NCBI GenBank assembly: GCA_020726505.1
Contig: JAHLEZ010000003.1
Span: 2,170,001-2,234,000 of the forward strand
Direction: 5' to 3'
Length of the DNA stretch: 64,000 nt
Source: Leptodontidium sp. MPI-SDFR-AT-0119
Lineage: Eukaryota > Ascomycota > Leotiomycetes > Helotiales > Leptodontidiaceae
Of this stretch, positions 35,191 through 45,383 are shown piece after piece (within the stretch, counting starts at the first letter, position 1; every line of letters starts with the position of its first letter). Under the pieces are notes generated by a model, which saw only the letters and a program-made list of their open reading frames with translations, made no database searches and was not told the origin of the DNA. Position numbers and translations under genes: made by a program.

Positions 35191-36129
35191 ATGAGCCGAC
35201 TCGTTACAGTTTTCGGAGCTACTGGCAACCAGGGAGGCAGCGTCGTTGCCCATATCCTATCCGACGCAACGCTTTCGTCCAAATATTCGCTTCGAGCGGT
35301 CACCCGAGACCCTTCATCGCCTGCTGCAACTGCCCTGGCTGCCAAGGGTGTCGATGTTGTGAAGGCGGATTTGAAAGATGCTGGATCGGTCAAAAAAGCT
35401 ATCGTAGGATCGTACGCTGTCTTTGGGGCCACCAACTACTGGGATATTCACAGCAAGGATGGTGAGATTGAGCAGGGGAAGAACATTGCGGATGCGAGCA
35501 AAGCCGCAGGTGTCACCCATCTGATCTGGAGCAGCTTGCCTCACACCACCAAGCTCACAGGGGGTGCACTCACGAAACTATCCCACTTTGATTCGAAGGC
35601 CGAAGTTGAAGAGTACATCGAGAAAATCAAGGGCGACCTGATTGCTACTTACTATCGACCGTCTTGTTTCATGACCAACTTCAAACAGTCTATCAATCCT
35701 GGTCCCGATGGCGTCCCCACACTCTTCGCTCCCATGGATGCAACAAAAACCCACTTCCCTGTGATTGACGTCAAGAACGACACCGGCAAATACGTTGCTG
35801 GTATTTTGGAGGCCGGTGCATCTGCCAATGGTGCACACGTGAATGGGGTTGGCGAATGGTTATCCCCTACCCAAATTGTGGAGATCTTGTCCAAGGTCAT
35901 CGGCTCTCCTGTCGTCTTCAAGCAGGTGCCCCCAGAGGTCTTCAAAGGTTTCCTCCCTCCTGCGATCGCGGATGAGTTGACGGAGAATATGCTCTTGATC
36001 AAAGACTTTTCCTACTACGGGCTGGGATCTGAGCTTCAGCAGAAGGAGAGCGATCGTTTCCTCCTCCCAGGAACCAAGCTGACCCCTTGGGAGCAGTTTG
36101 TAAAGGAAAATGGACCATGGAAGTGGTGA
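35191..36129 (+). CDS. NmrA-like NAD(P)-binding protein
   Basis: Intronless gene of 312 codons. It opens MSRLVTVFGATGNQGGSVVA, a Rossmann-fold dinucleotide site with the GxxGxxG spacing (about residues 9-15) near the N-terminus. VDVVKADLKD (second strand and acidic residue) and VFGATNYWDIHSKDGE follow, as in atypical short-chain dehydrogenases of the NmrA/HSCARG group. The Tyr-Lys pair of active dehydrogenases is not evident, so a redox-sensing or regulatory role is plausible; some members bind GATA factors in nitrogen control. The open frame extends four codons upstream but only through a TTG, so the first ATG is at 35191. A TATA box is about 140 nt upstream. Length is typical for the family. 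Confidence 0.9.
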   Translation: MSRLVTVFGATGNQGGSVVAHILSDATLSSKYSLRAVTRDPSSPAATALAAKGVDVVKADLKDAGSVKKAIVGSYAVFGATNYWDIHSKDGEIEQGKNIADASKAAGVTHLIWSSLPHTTKLTGGALTKLSHFDSKAEVEEYIEKIKGDLIATYYRPSCFMTNFKQSINPGPDGVPTLFAPMDATKTHFPVIDVKNDTGKYVAGILEAGASANGAHVNGVGEWLSPTQIVEILSKVIGSPVVFKQVPPEVFKGFLPPAIADELTENMLLIKDFSYYGLGSELQQKESDRFLLPGTKLTPWEQFVKENGPWKW

Positions 36130-36718
36130 TTGTTCAACGAAAAGCTGGAGTTTCAGAAGTCACTTAGTTCCTCAACCCGTAGTCATTCTTCTATTGAACA
36201 TGATATTTCAAGAAAGTAGCTGCTCCCTGCGAAGTAATAATTTTACTTTTGGGGCGTGAATATTACAAGCATAGGCGTGCATTCATATCCATCCCTCAAC
36301 CCTGAAATAATATGTGAGATTCCTGCATAGTTCCATTCGAAATCTCTGCTTGCAAGAGTCGCTCATAAAATTTGAGAAATGATGAATTTGACACATCGAA
36401 ATAAAGTAACTTGTGATTAGAACAACGTGGTTGCAATGGCATCTCGGCTAATTTGCTTACAAACCAGCGCTTTATTGACTTCGCTTCGCTTCGCCACTTG
36501 ACATCCTTTTTTCTGGTGGGTGGGGAGAACAAGTGCTGAGTGACAGTGAGTAGAGTTGGGACGATTCGGCTACTGCTGTTGAGGCTGGATCAAACATCAG
36601 AGGGGTAGGAATGATTCAACGGCGCGTCGGCGTTTGCCCCCATGGTCGCTCACCATGAGTCCATCCCATATTTCAGGAAGAGTCATATACAGGGCCGCGA
36701 TATATCTACGCTACAATA
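36130..36718. other. Intergenic, no gene seen
   Basis: Between two plus-strand genes. It includes the NmrA-like 3' UTR. No features recognised. Confidence 0.5.
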
Positions 36719-37639
36719 ATGCATATTCTCCTCCAACTTTACCCAAAACCTCTTCGATTAAGAAAATTTCGACATTTCATAACCCCAGAACTACAGAGAC
36801 CTACCAAGGCATCCGATACCAAAAATCACGAAACACTGCAAAACACGATGCCACCCCGCGCGTGCAAACACACCACCACCACCATCTCCCCCTCTCCAGC
36901 CCCCTCCTCACCATCTGACAGCCCACCTACCATCCCCAAAAAGTGCCACTACACAATAAATCACTACATCTGCATGCACAAAACCTGGTCCAAAACCCCG
37001 CGCATAGCTCACCAACAGCCGTGTCCCTTCTCCCTGGCCTATTTCTCCAAATCAAACAATCAAAATCGAGTTCGCTGCGCTAATATGGAGAACTCGCCGA
37101 GGAGTGTCGACGTGAAGGAGTTGTGTCCGAAATGTAGACCGTATACGCTGGGCGCAGGGCCAGGAGGGAAGAAGGTTAGGGAGCTTGAGGTCGAGGTTTT
37201 GGAGGGGGATTTAAGGGGAGGGGAGGAGAACAAGGAGAAAATAGAGGATAAAACTGCGCCTGCGAGCCGTGAGGATGGAAGATGGGCAAACAGTACGCTA
37301 CAAGGAGACGGTACTGACATTAAAGGAGAGTGGAGGGACATCAAACCCGGTTCCTGTTCCAGTACCGTTGCCATCCCATCAGCTAAAAATGGCGACGCTG
37401 AAATCCCGCCTTCCTTTTCTATCTTCAAGCGAGTTCTAGGTGCTATAATACCCGGTGCCTCAGGTACTTCAACTGGGGATCGGGGTGAGGAGTTGGGGAA
37501 TGGTGACGGAGCTGATGAACAGGGGGAAGGTCAAGAGAGCGGGGAGGCTCAGAGAGAAGGCAAGGGTAAGGGTAAGCAGAGCTGGATTCAGGTTGATGAG
37601 GATCCGGATTGGGAGGTTGTTGGTGGAGAGATGAAGTAA
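36719..37639 (+). CDS. Hypothetical protein with Cys/His motifs
   Basis: Open frame of 306 codons from the ATG at 36719. A second ATG at 36848 (MPPRACKHTTTTISPSPAP) starts the more protein-like part and may be the real start, giving 263 residues. It contains CHYTINHYICMHKTW, a later Cys and a CPKC pair (about residues 77-140 of the long form), a spacing that could bind zinc. The rest is charged and low in complexity (Gly, Glu, Lys) and ends QVDEDPDWEVVGGEMK. There are no signal peptide or membrane spans. I know no named family; several fungal hypothetical proteins have a similar Cys/His head and an acidic tail. No function is assigned. Confidence 0.55.
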   Translation: MHILLQLYPKPLRLRKFRHFITPELQRPTKASDTKNHETLQNTMPPRACKHTTTTISPSPAPSSPSDSPPTIPKKCHYTINHYICMHKTWSKTPRIAHQQPCPFSLAYFSKSNNQNRVRCANMENSPRSVDVKELCPKCRPYTLGAGPGGKKVRELEVEVLEGDLRGGEENKEKIEDKTAPASREDGRWANSTLQGDGTDIKGEWRDIKPGSCSSTVAIPSAKNGDAEIPPSFSIFKRVLGAIIPGASGTSTGDRGEELGNGDGADEQGEGQESGEAQREGKGKGKQSWIQVDEDPDWEVVGGEMK

Positions 37640-38463
37640 GGAGGGGAACCGGATATGGGCAGGTGAGGATATATTGACGGGATATTTGTTCGTGTGTGTG
37701 GAGATGCACAGCAGAAGACTTGTGGGAGGTAGGTTTATGTGATGTATCGATGCTTTAGATTGTAACTCTTCCTTTACCTCAAGGATTACCATGTTAGGAT
37801 CTATTCATAAGTACCGTTGCAGAAAGTAAAGTGATATTAACATGAAGCAGATTATATTTTAAAATTCAATCCTGTGTACTAGACATCAGGCATGAAACCT
37901 CCATATTCAGGTAGTCCCGTCTGCTCAAACAATAGTCAACATCACGAACAACGCGAATACCTCATACTCTGTACTTTCGTTTTCCAACCATACTGATCAT
38001 TAACCTCCACTCAAGCCGGTGTGTCTATTCAAACCCATTCAGTAGATTGTTTCATTCTGCCATACCATCCACACGTAAGCTCCGCCACAAATGAAATTTC
38101 GTGTATTCACAACTCTCCTTGGCAGTGTATATTTTGACGAGTAATTTGAGAGCTGAGACGACCAGGGGATCTTTTAATATCCCGTCCACCTACGCCTCTC
38201 TGGGGACCACCCACATTTCGCAGCTGTCTATAGTAACTTGCTCCAAGTACTTTGAATAATGCCATCGAAAACCAGATATATAAAAGCTCCCCATTTCGCT
38301 TCTCCAGACATCTCTTTCCCATCACACCCACCCTACCTACCCAACAGAGCTCAAGCCATTCCAAAAACCAGACATATATCAAATCCCCAAGATCAACAAG
38401 GATCTCTCCTCCATTAGCATCCTATACCAACTTCTACCCCACCAACTAACTCCCTCCTCAGAA
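37640..38463. other. Intergenic with a TATA box near its end
   Basis: No recognisable gene. A strong TATA-like box lies at 38277-38286, followed by a pyrimidine-rich leader that runs to the small broken frame at 38464. Confidence 0.45.
38277..38286 (+). promoter_or_regulatory. TATA-like box upstream of a small broken ORF
   Basis: TATATAAAAG about 180 nt before the ATG at 38464, followed by a C/T-rich leader-like stretch, as in ordinary fungal promoters. Confidence 0.4.
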
Positions 38464-38748
38464 ATGGACAGCTGATTCCGCCACCTCTCACTCAACCTCC
38501 AAACCACACTCGTCCCTCACCGCCCACCTCTAAGCCATGCAACCCTCAACGCCCATAAACAGATATATTCGCAGCACGAGCGGGATATCAACAGTTGGAG
38601 GGAGCAGGTTGCAATGGGTCGGAATCCGAGGGCGCAGACGATGCAGAGGAGGCCGTTTTATGGACAGGGCAGGGAGTGGCCCGGACGGTGGAGGCCTTGT
38701 TGGCGAGTTGGGTGGAACATGGTGAGTGGTGAGGGGATGGGATGTTAA
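38464..38748 (+). pseudogene. Possible small gene with an early stop
   Basis: ATG-GAC-AGC is followed by TGA (38473-38475), and the same frame then stays open for 90 codons to TAA at 38746-38748. The open part reads like protein: FRHLSLNLQTTLVPH, YSQHERDINSWREQVAMGRN and RRPFYGQGREWPGRWRP. With a promoter-like TATA box and leader in front, it may be a recently broken small gene. I do not recognise the family. Chance openness cannot be excluded. Confidence 0.35.
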
Positions 38749-39154
38749 GACAAGATAACAGAAGCTGAGAGGAGGGTACAGTCTAGTTTTGTGTAGTTCT
38801 ACGTGATATAATGATCACATGATCTTGGTGACGAACGTCGTGATTCTCGAGCTTCTTGAGTTTGGAGCATGTGAATAAAGCGATATATTTCTCACTGCAA
38901 GAACGGAATCTATAACCAGGTTTCACGTTCATTCCTATAAGGTACAGTCGTTTCTCCTAGCGCTGAATTTTCAAGAACCGGTTCAGGTTTTTGTTTACTT
39001 GGGTTTAAGCGAATGGGGAGAAAAAACGATTTGACACTTAAACAATGCGCAAGATAGGTAAGTATAGGATCTAGGACCGTAAATAATATACAATGGTGAC
39101 AATGACGCCCGGTACACGGTTTCTGGGTTATGAGAGCTACAACCAGAGGCGGTA
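38749..39154. other. Intergenic, no gene seen
   Basis: Short gap between the small broken ORF and the 3' end of the HET pseudogene. Nothing recognised. Confidence 0.45.
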
Positions 39155-41240
39155 TCAGTACAGCATTATGGAAGTCTTCTCACAAAACTCCTCAAGCCAC
39201 TCTAAGTCAGGATACCAATCCGAATCGATATTCCTAAGTATACCAATTCTCTCAAAGTCCCGAGATGACCTCCTACTTCCCACTGTCCTCGCGCGCAAGA
39301 TTAAACACGGAAATTTGCTCCAATCTTCCGGCGCTACATATAATATTAGATATGTAAGATGCATCCCTTCCAACAGAGGCTCAGCGTCCAAGGATGGATA
39401 CCCCAGTCTAACTTCTAATCTAGGACACACTAGCTCGCGTTTCTCATGATGCCGTGGCCTATGAAGCCGCTGAGTCTGAGCCATCCTCCTGAGATATGGC
39501 CGAGGCGATCGGCTCCAGTGTGTTCGATGCAGTAGTCCTCAACTTGCATGCCATAGGTCCGAGTGGATCGTGTTCTTCTGCGAGGAGTCCAGTAGATATA
39601 TCCGTCGAGCGATGGCCATGCCCACTACATTACAAGGGAGTTAGTATACGTTTTTAAATTTATTGTGAGAAGTGCATGAGGAAGCATACTATGACTAAAA
39701 GAAGATCGAACTTGATTCCAAAATTCCACTTACTGTCGGGGCGCGGTAGTCTGTTGGGTGGCCTACCGCATCCCTCGTTTCCGAGGTTCGGAACCAACAC
39801 AGGCCAGTCTCGATATCTTCCAACCACAGCCCGGCAATATAGGTATACTTGAGCCGCTCCTGGAAAACTTTTGCAATGCCTGATATTGCGGGAAGCTTAT
39901 CATTTCCATAACGTAGTACCCGTTTAGAGAATTCAGGAACCACGTCATCATATCAATGCTTCAACAAGTCGGTTTGCTTGACCTCGGTGTCCGCGCGAAG
40001 TAATGATTTTGCGACAGGACCGAAGAAAGGTTGGATCCGGTGCAGAGGTTCCACATTTCTGAGCTCCATGCCAGACTCCAGAGGGATACCGTGGTTTTCA
40101 CGGCACTCCCAGAGAATCTGAGTGCCAATGAAGTGCAGGATCCTGGGAGCTAGAAATCGCTCCTGGTATGTCCAGTCACGCTGTGATAGTTCTGTGTCCC
40201 ACCGGGGGGAGATTTTGTCTCGAATGACGCATTTACATCCCCAATGATCTGATGCATAAAAATTGCTTACTTCGCCAGTAGATAATGTATTTGAGATTTT
40301 GACCATGCGATCGAAGCAGATATCTTGCTCTTCATTCTTCGCGATCAAGAAGCCGTCGCAGCAATTTGAGCTCAGCTCAACCGCAATGCTGACAAGGCCG
40401 CTCCCGTGATACTTGCCATCTTGGCAGACTCAATCTTCCAATCTTCGTGACTGTTTTGGATGATGCATATGGCGTCGATCCAGAGGTATCGTATAGCTAG
40501 CCAGCGCGTGACATTGATGGCATCGCGCAGAGTCTGAGGCAGATCGGCGATTTGGAGGCGGTCTTCTCGGTCTCGAATGTTGGCAAGCGTGGTTGTGCTT
40601 CCTTCCGGCATTGTATCACCCCAACAGTAGCTCAGTGTGGCGTATTTCATTCCCAAATCCTTGACATTGACTATCCTTACATCATCGGACTCTCCTAGAA
40701 AACATTGCAAGTCGATGAGCCTTGCAGGCCTAATTTGATCGCTTTGCGCGTCAAGACCAAGAGATACAGGCGAACAGCTATGGCTCATGTAGCATTCTTG
40801 GATCTATGCTTTGGCAGTATCATAGGAACATGGTGACGATGGATGGTCAGGTCTTCGTCGAACACGAACACCAGCGAGCACGGCAGGATCACCTGGTACT
40901 AAGTAAGTCGTACCTCGCCACAGTGCGGAGTTTGTCAGTGGCACTGACCTTCGTCTGTAAACAGAGGGTATTCGTCAACGTTGGCCTGAGATTCACCCTC
41001 TCTGCAAACAAGGCGTGAGAATTTGGGATAAAATCCCCGCTTCAAGAACAATCTTCGGTTTTGCCCTTTCCACGGAGAAACCTTTGTGGGGATCAACAAG
41101 TGACATAGAGAACAGCCGACATCTCTTGCGACTTTGAACCCAGTTACTTTAGCATGTTTCAAGCCTCCTGGACTGTCGAGGGTCTCGATGCTGATGCGTT
41201 TGCAGAAATCGCAGAGTGAGTCTCCTGACTGCGGATCCAT
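39155..41240 (-). pseudogene. HET (heterokaryon incompatibility) domain gene, broken
   Basis: The family order is fully visible. Start (41240): SLCDFCKRISIETL and a VGCSLCHLL piece. After an intron-like gap come YATLSYCWGDTMPEG and YLWIDAICIIQNSHEDW (HET core), then IAVELSSNCCDGFLIAKNEE, QRDWTYQERFLAPRILHF and YGNDKLPAISGIAKVF. A typical intron (GTAAGT...TGTAG) leads to WAWPSLDGYIYWTP and the C-terminal SGGWLRLSGF and SSRDFERIGIL. Lesions: a frameshift near 40390 just after GAALS; TGA at 39953-39955 where Trp is expected (LLKH-stop-YDDVV); a frameshift near 39450; and an unresolved first junction. HET proteins trigger programmed cell death after fusion of unlike strains. This copy cannot make a full protein. 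Confidence 0.85.
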
Positions 41241-41333
41241 TTTAAATCTAGATCTGGACTCTGATGAAAGCCGATGGAAGGCAGATGATGGATGATGGAT
41301 GTCGGAAGTTGCAGATGAGATGAGGCCAATCCG

Positions 41334-42217
41334 CTAGCAGCTGCCTGGGGTGCGGCAACTGCCGTGTCCGCTCTTGCCAATGAGACGCGGGTGATCAGTC
41401 CAAGTCAACGTGCCGGAGCTCCCAGCATCCCAGAAGACGGCTACATTTAAATGCGGTCTCCTGTCGCAGATGATCCACTGGTGCATGAATCCTAGAGCGT
41501 CGTCGATGGACCAAATGGGAATCTCGAGATGGACGACGGTTTTGTTTCTTATGGTACGATGGGCAGCTGTTTCCCTGGGTATTTCGAGGGTGAATTTGGA
41601 TAGCTGTGGCAGTACGAGAACACATCGCCGGACGATATTCACTGGTTGAGATAGGTGTCTGGAAGGGGCTCTCACATTGTACCTAGTGAGATAGTGGGAA
41701 TTTGTAGATAGGTACAGCAACTGAACATTGGACATGCTAAGGTCGCTGACAGGGACGCAGCTGCGTACTGCCCGCCCGCACCGAGTTTCTTCCAGTTAGG
41801 TGCTGAGACCATTAGCTGGAGGGTTTTCGGGAATCAACGAGGGACGACTTGCCCATAAAATAAGTAGAGGATTGTAGCTCTGTTGATGACTGAGCGTGGC
41901 ATCTCCATCACCTCATCTTTATTGTTTGAAGAGATCGAACAAGTACACACAGAGTAAAAGATCTCCAATGCCTCTTGGTACAGCTTTGGATCTGGACGCA
42001 AAGCTTTGATAATGTCGGGAATCAAGCGATAATCTCTCCATTGAATCATATACTCTTTGAAAATGGAAACTCGGATTTCCGTAGGCAGACTACGAAGGTT
42101 GAACTAGTCAATCGCCACATTGACGACCCGGTCGTCATCTTCTTCTGGTTCGATGGGTTTGCGAGATTTCCTCCTAGGCTTCCGGCTTCTGCCTAATTTT
42201 GACGCTTCCTGGCCCAT
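41334..42217 (-). pseudogene. Broken gene of unknown function next to the HET pseudogene
   Basis: Starts MGQEASKLGRSRKPRRK (42217). TAG at 42104-42106 interrupts VVNVAID and FNLRSLPTEIRVSIFKEYM, which otherwise join in one frame; the second part looks like an F-box or 2EXR-type head (LPxEIRxxIF). It continues LRPDPKLYQEALEIFYSVC and YLFYGQVVPR before a stop at 41834-41836. A later frame holds NVQLLYLSTNSHYLTRY and VHLEIPIWSIDDALGFMH, ending at 41334. So one stop and at least one frameshift are present. Such proteins are common, fast-evolving and of unknown function in ascomycetes. Confidence 0.6.
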
Positions 42218-42748
42218 TGAGTTGAATAAATAGGTAGAAGAGATCAAGCTGGATGTTGATGCTGGATGCGTAGTGACCAGTCCCATCTTATTATACTTAG
42301 GTAGGCTCATGCTCCACAAACAGGCACCTGCCCCTAGCTTCGCTAGATGAACAACAAAAAAGCAAAAGTTAACATCGTGACGGCAGAGGTTTCAGGAAGC
42401 AAGATGAACATTAGCAATGGATCATCCAGTTACAGACACTTGAATCTGTGAACTTCATAAGGGCAAATAATGAACAATGAATTAAAAGAAAACTTTTGAT
42501 ACAGAAAGAAGATGGATAAGATGCCAAGTGCGCCCAATGAAGCAAGTCTGCACGCCGCAATTACCTGGATCCGCATTAGCGGCTTGGAGATAGGAACAAT
42601 CCTCCACATCCTAATCTACTTCACTCCCTCTCTCCCGCCCTCGCAGCCAGCCTCACTCCGATGATTCCTCTCTACCCACCGCATCCGTGTTGTCGACGGA
42701 GGGCAAAGGCCACTCGAACTCCCACCAGCGTCGTCGCCGTCCGCCTCA
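42218..42748. other. Intergenic promoter region of the Gnt1-type gene
   Basis: Lies between a minus-strand pseudogene and the plus-strand glycosyltransferase. The last 130 nt are C-rich and probably its 5' leader. No gene seen. Confidence 0.5.
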
Positions 42749-44017
42749 ATGTCGAAAGAACAAGGCCCCTTCGCGAACATGCCGAAAGATAAGGATGTCC
42801 CCTTCACCATGAACGGACGGGCCATCCCACTCCCATTGCGCCGCCTGCAGCGCATCGCAGCGACGCCAGTATTCAAGCTCGTCACCACCATAATACTTGT
42901 CATTTTCGGCATACGATGGGTGCTGGATCATAACCACGACAGAGACGAATGGCCTGGTGCAGTGCGGCCGACGGCCAGCGTCGAGAGCAACCGGGTCAAG
43001 TGGGACGATAAGCGGTACATCCAGATCGTGGCAGACGAGGAGAGACTGTGCAGTGCGGTTCTGGTATGGCATGAAATTGAGGAGATAGGAAGCCGGGCAC
43101 AGAGGTATGTGTTCTGCCTTTGCGAAGTTATACAAAGAATCAAGTACTGACGAAAGTGTAGAACGCTGGTCTACCCCTCTAGCTGGAGTCCAGACGAAGT
43201 CGAAACCGACCCCGCCCTCAACAACACCTTAACACGAAAAGCCCACCTCTTGCGCGAAGCCAGAGATAAATATTATGTGCTCCTGCATCCAATTGAAGCC
43301 CTACATGAGAATGCCATGTTGCAAGGTGTCTGGACGGATCCCTATATCAAATTGCTAGCATTTAACCTCACGCAATTCGATCGAGTCTTGGTCCTCGACT
43401 CAGCTTCCCAACCGAAAGGAAACCTCGATGCCGTCTTCCTCCTTCCGAAAGCGACATTGGCAATGCCATGGGTATACTGGGGCGAGCCAACAGGCTGGGC
43501 TTTTTCCAACCAGATGATGCTCATCACGCCCTCCGCAAGCGAATTCGCAAAGATAGAAGCCGAGATCACGAAAGCTGAATCAGATCAATTCGACCTAACC
43601 ATCGTCGAGAAGCTGTACAAGAGCAAGACGTTGAAGATCCCACAACGGCCATACCACCTAATGACCGGCGAACTCCGGCGACAAGATCACTCGAAGTACT
43701 GGGGTTCGGGCAAGAAATGGGATCCAGAGGAAGCACTGCAGAAATCCAAGATGTTGCATTTTTCAGATTGGCCAGTCCCGAGACCGTGGGATAGCGCTCC
43801 CCAGGCAATGCTGAACAAACACATGCCGAAGTGTTTGAAGAGCGAGTGGTTTGGGGCGACGAATTGTAAGAATAGGATGTTGTGGATGCAGCTGTATGCT
43901 GATTATGCTGCCAAGAGAAAGGGTTTCTGTGGAAGTCATTTTGAGGTCAAGGTTCAGGATCAAGAGGCTGATCCTATGGTGAGGCATGGGCGGTTCTTTC
44001 ATGATGAGAATACGTGA
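42749..44017 (+). CDS. GNT1: Gnt1-type (N-acetylglucosaminyltransferase-like) Golgi glycosyltransferase
   Basis: Two exons, 42749-43104 and 43162-44017, give 403 residues; the 57-nt intron has a GTATGT donor and a TACTGAC branch point. A type II signal anchor (about residues 40-59, FKLVTTIILVIFGIRWVL) follows a short basic head. The lumenal part matches the fungal Gnt1/GT8-like family: LLAFNLTQFDRVLVLDS, AMPWVYWGEP, SNQMMLITPSASEF and the late MLHFSDWPVPRPW. Relatives transfer GlcNAc onto mannan or N-glycans in the Golgi. The DxD motif that usually reads LDSDS here reads LDSAS (D198-S199-A200), so metal and sugar-nucleotide binding may be changed. The rest of the fold appears intact and uninterrupted. 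Confidence 0.88.
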
Positions 44018-44330
44018 TAGATGGATGATGTGTATTGGATGATGATGGATTGGATGTACTTTTTTAGATGCGTGATCAAGAACCTTATACCCCTTAGTTA
44101 GTTTGAGTAATGAGTAGTTTCAACAATAATGTATTTATGTACGAATCAAGGAATGTCTATTTAAAAGCCGAAAAAAGAAAGGAACAATCGTATTTACACC
44201 GTCCCACAAAAATTCAGGTCCAGTCCTCCCTCCCAATGACGATTGTCAATCAAAACAACACCCCCATTCCCACCCTTCACCATAAACATCCACACCCTCC
44301 CCTCCCCTCCAACACCTACCTACCCACACT
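44018..44330. other. Convergent intergenic gap
   Basis: Separates the 3' ends of the glycosyltransferase (+) and the MAPEG gene (-). It contains poly-pyrimidine stretches only. Confidence 0.5.
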
Positions 44331-44955
44331 CTAAAATTCCCAATACCCCTTAACAAGCACCCCAGCATACGCCGCCAATCCCCCAAGCACCCCCAAATTT
44401 CCCACATACTCAATCGGTCTCCCCACACCCCCATCCCCAAAATTACCCTTCACCATAAGACCCGCCTCGGCATGTGCGATCCGCAGCGCAAGGAGCGACG
44501 CCATCGTGTAATGCAGCACTTTCCTGTTGCCACCGTTCAACTCGGCGATGATGAGGAGGATGAAGGCGAGGGGGACGTTCTCGAGGAAGTTCGTGTGGGA
44601 GTGGGATGCTAGTTCGAGAGGGGAGTATTTGGAAGTTGTGTTCTAGGGGTGTTAGTGTGTGAGTTGGAAAGGGGGAGGGAGAGGTACGGAGGTGTCTTTG
44701 TCGCCGAAGTAGACTTCGGTTTTGATGCGTTGGGAGAAGATTCGGCTAGAGAGGAAGATGTTGTAGAGTGTGAAGGGGGCGGCCCATGTACCGGCGATGG
44801 CTGGGATGGGTGTTAGTCATTAAGTATGTAGATATATTTGGGTGAGTTTGGGGAGAGGGAGCTCGAGTTGATAGGAGGGTGAGGTGGAGTGTTCGGTAGA
44901 GTGTGATAGACTTACGCAGGAGCTTAGGGACAGAGATTCCAACTGTGGACGTTAT
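44331..44955 (-). CDS. MAPEG-family membrane protein, expected start codon reads ATA
   Basis: Three exons, 44916-44955, 44688-44800 and 44331-44642, keep one frame of 154 codons. Introns are 44801-44915 and 44643-44687. The protein reads TSTVGISVPKLL, IAGTWAAPFTLYNIFLSSR, LASHSHTNFLENVPLAFILL and ELNGGNRKVLHYTMASLLAL, ending GVLVKGYWEF. This matches fungal MAPEG proteins (small, four-helix, glutathione or eicosanoid-related) with the NxLENVPxA-type segment. At the position where homologues begin, the sequence is ATA-ACG-TCC (44953-44955). No in-frame ATG and splice pair was found within 170 nt upstream. Either translation starts elsewhere or the gene has lost its start codon. The rest of the frame is undamaged, so I keep it as a CDS with that warning. 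Confidence 0.6.
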
Positions 44956-45383
44956 GATTAGTTTCTTTCTAACGTTTATGTTCGAGGTTTGAAAGTTTCT
45001 CTATTTGGGAGTTTGTGCTGTGAGATGAAAGAATTTGAAAGTGGAAAGTTGGGCTCAATAATTGCTACCTTGGTAGTACCCAGAGCTATTATCTCTCCCG
45101 AGGAAGCAGTTCCTCAAAACACAGTAGCTTGCATATCTTCGTAGCGGGAGATGACAGTGAAAACGTCATGAGAAGCCTTCAATTAGACAGGATGAAATTT
45201 AGACTGACGCCAAAGATATGTTGCAGCACTAGCTGCCGATCGACGACGAGCATCTCGATCGATCCCACCAGAAAAACAAAAAGCCGCTTCTAGATTCTAG
45301 AACTCCAAGGTATCAAAGTCTCATAGTACTGAAGATATAAACAAACATCGTCCCAGAAAAAAAAGTAGTATCGGTGAAAATCA
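44956..45383. other. Gap upstream of the MAPEG gene
   Basis: Holds the MAPEG promoter and the 3' end of the DUF829 gene on the same strand. Nothing else recognised. Confidence 0.5.
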
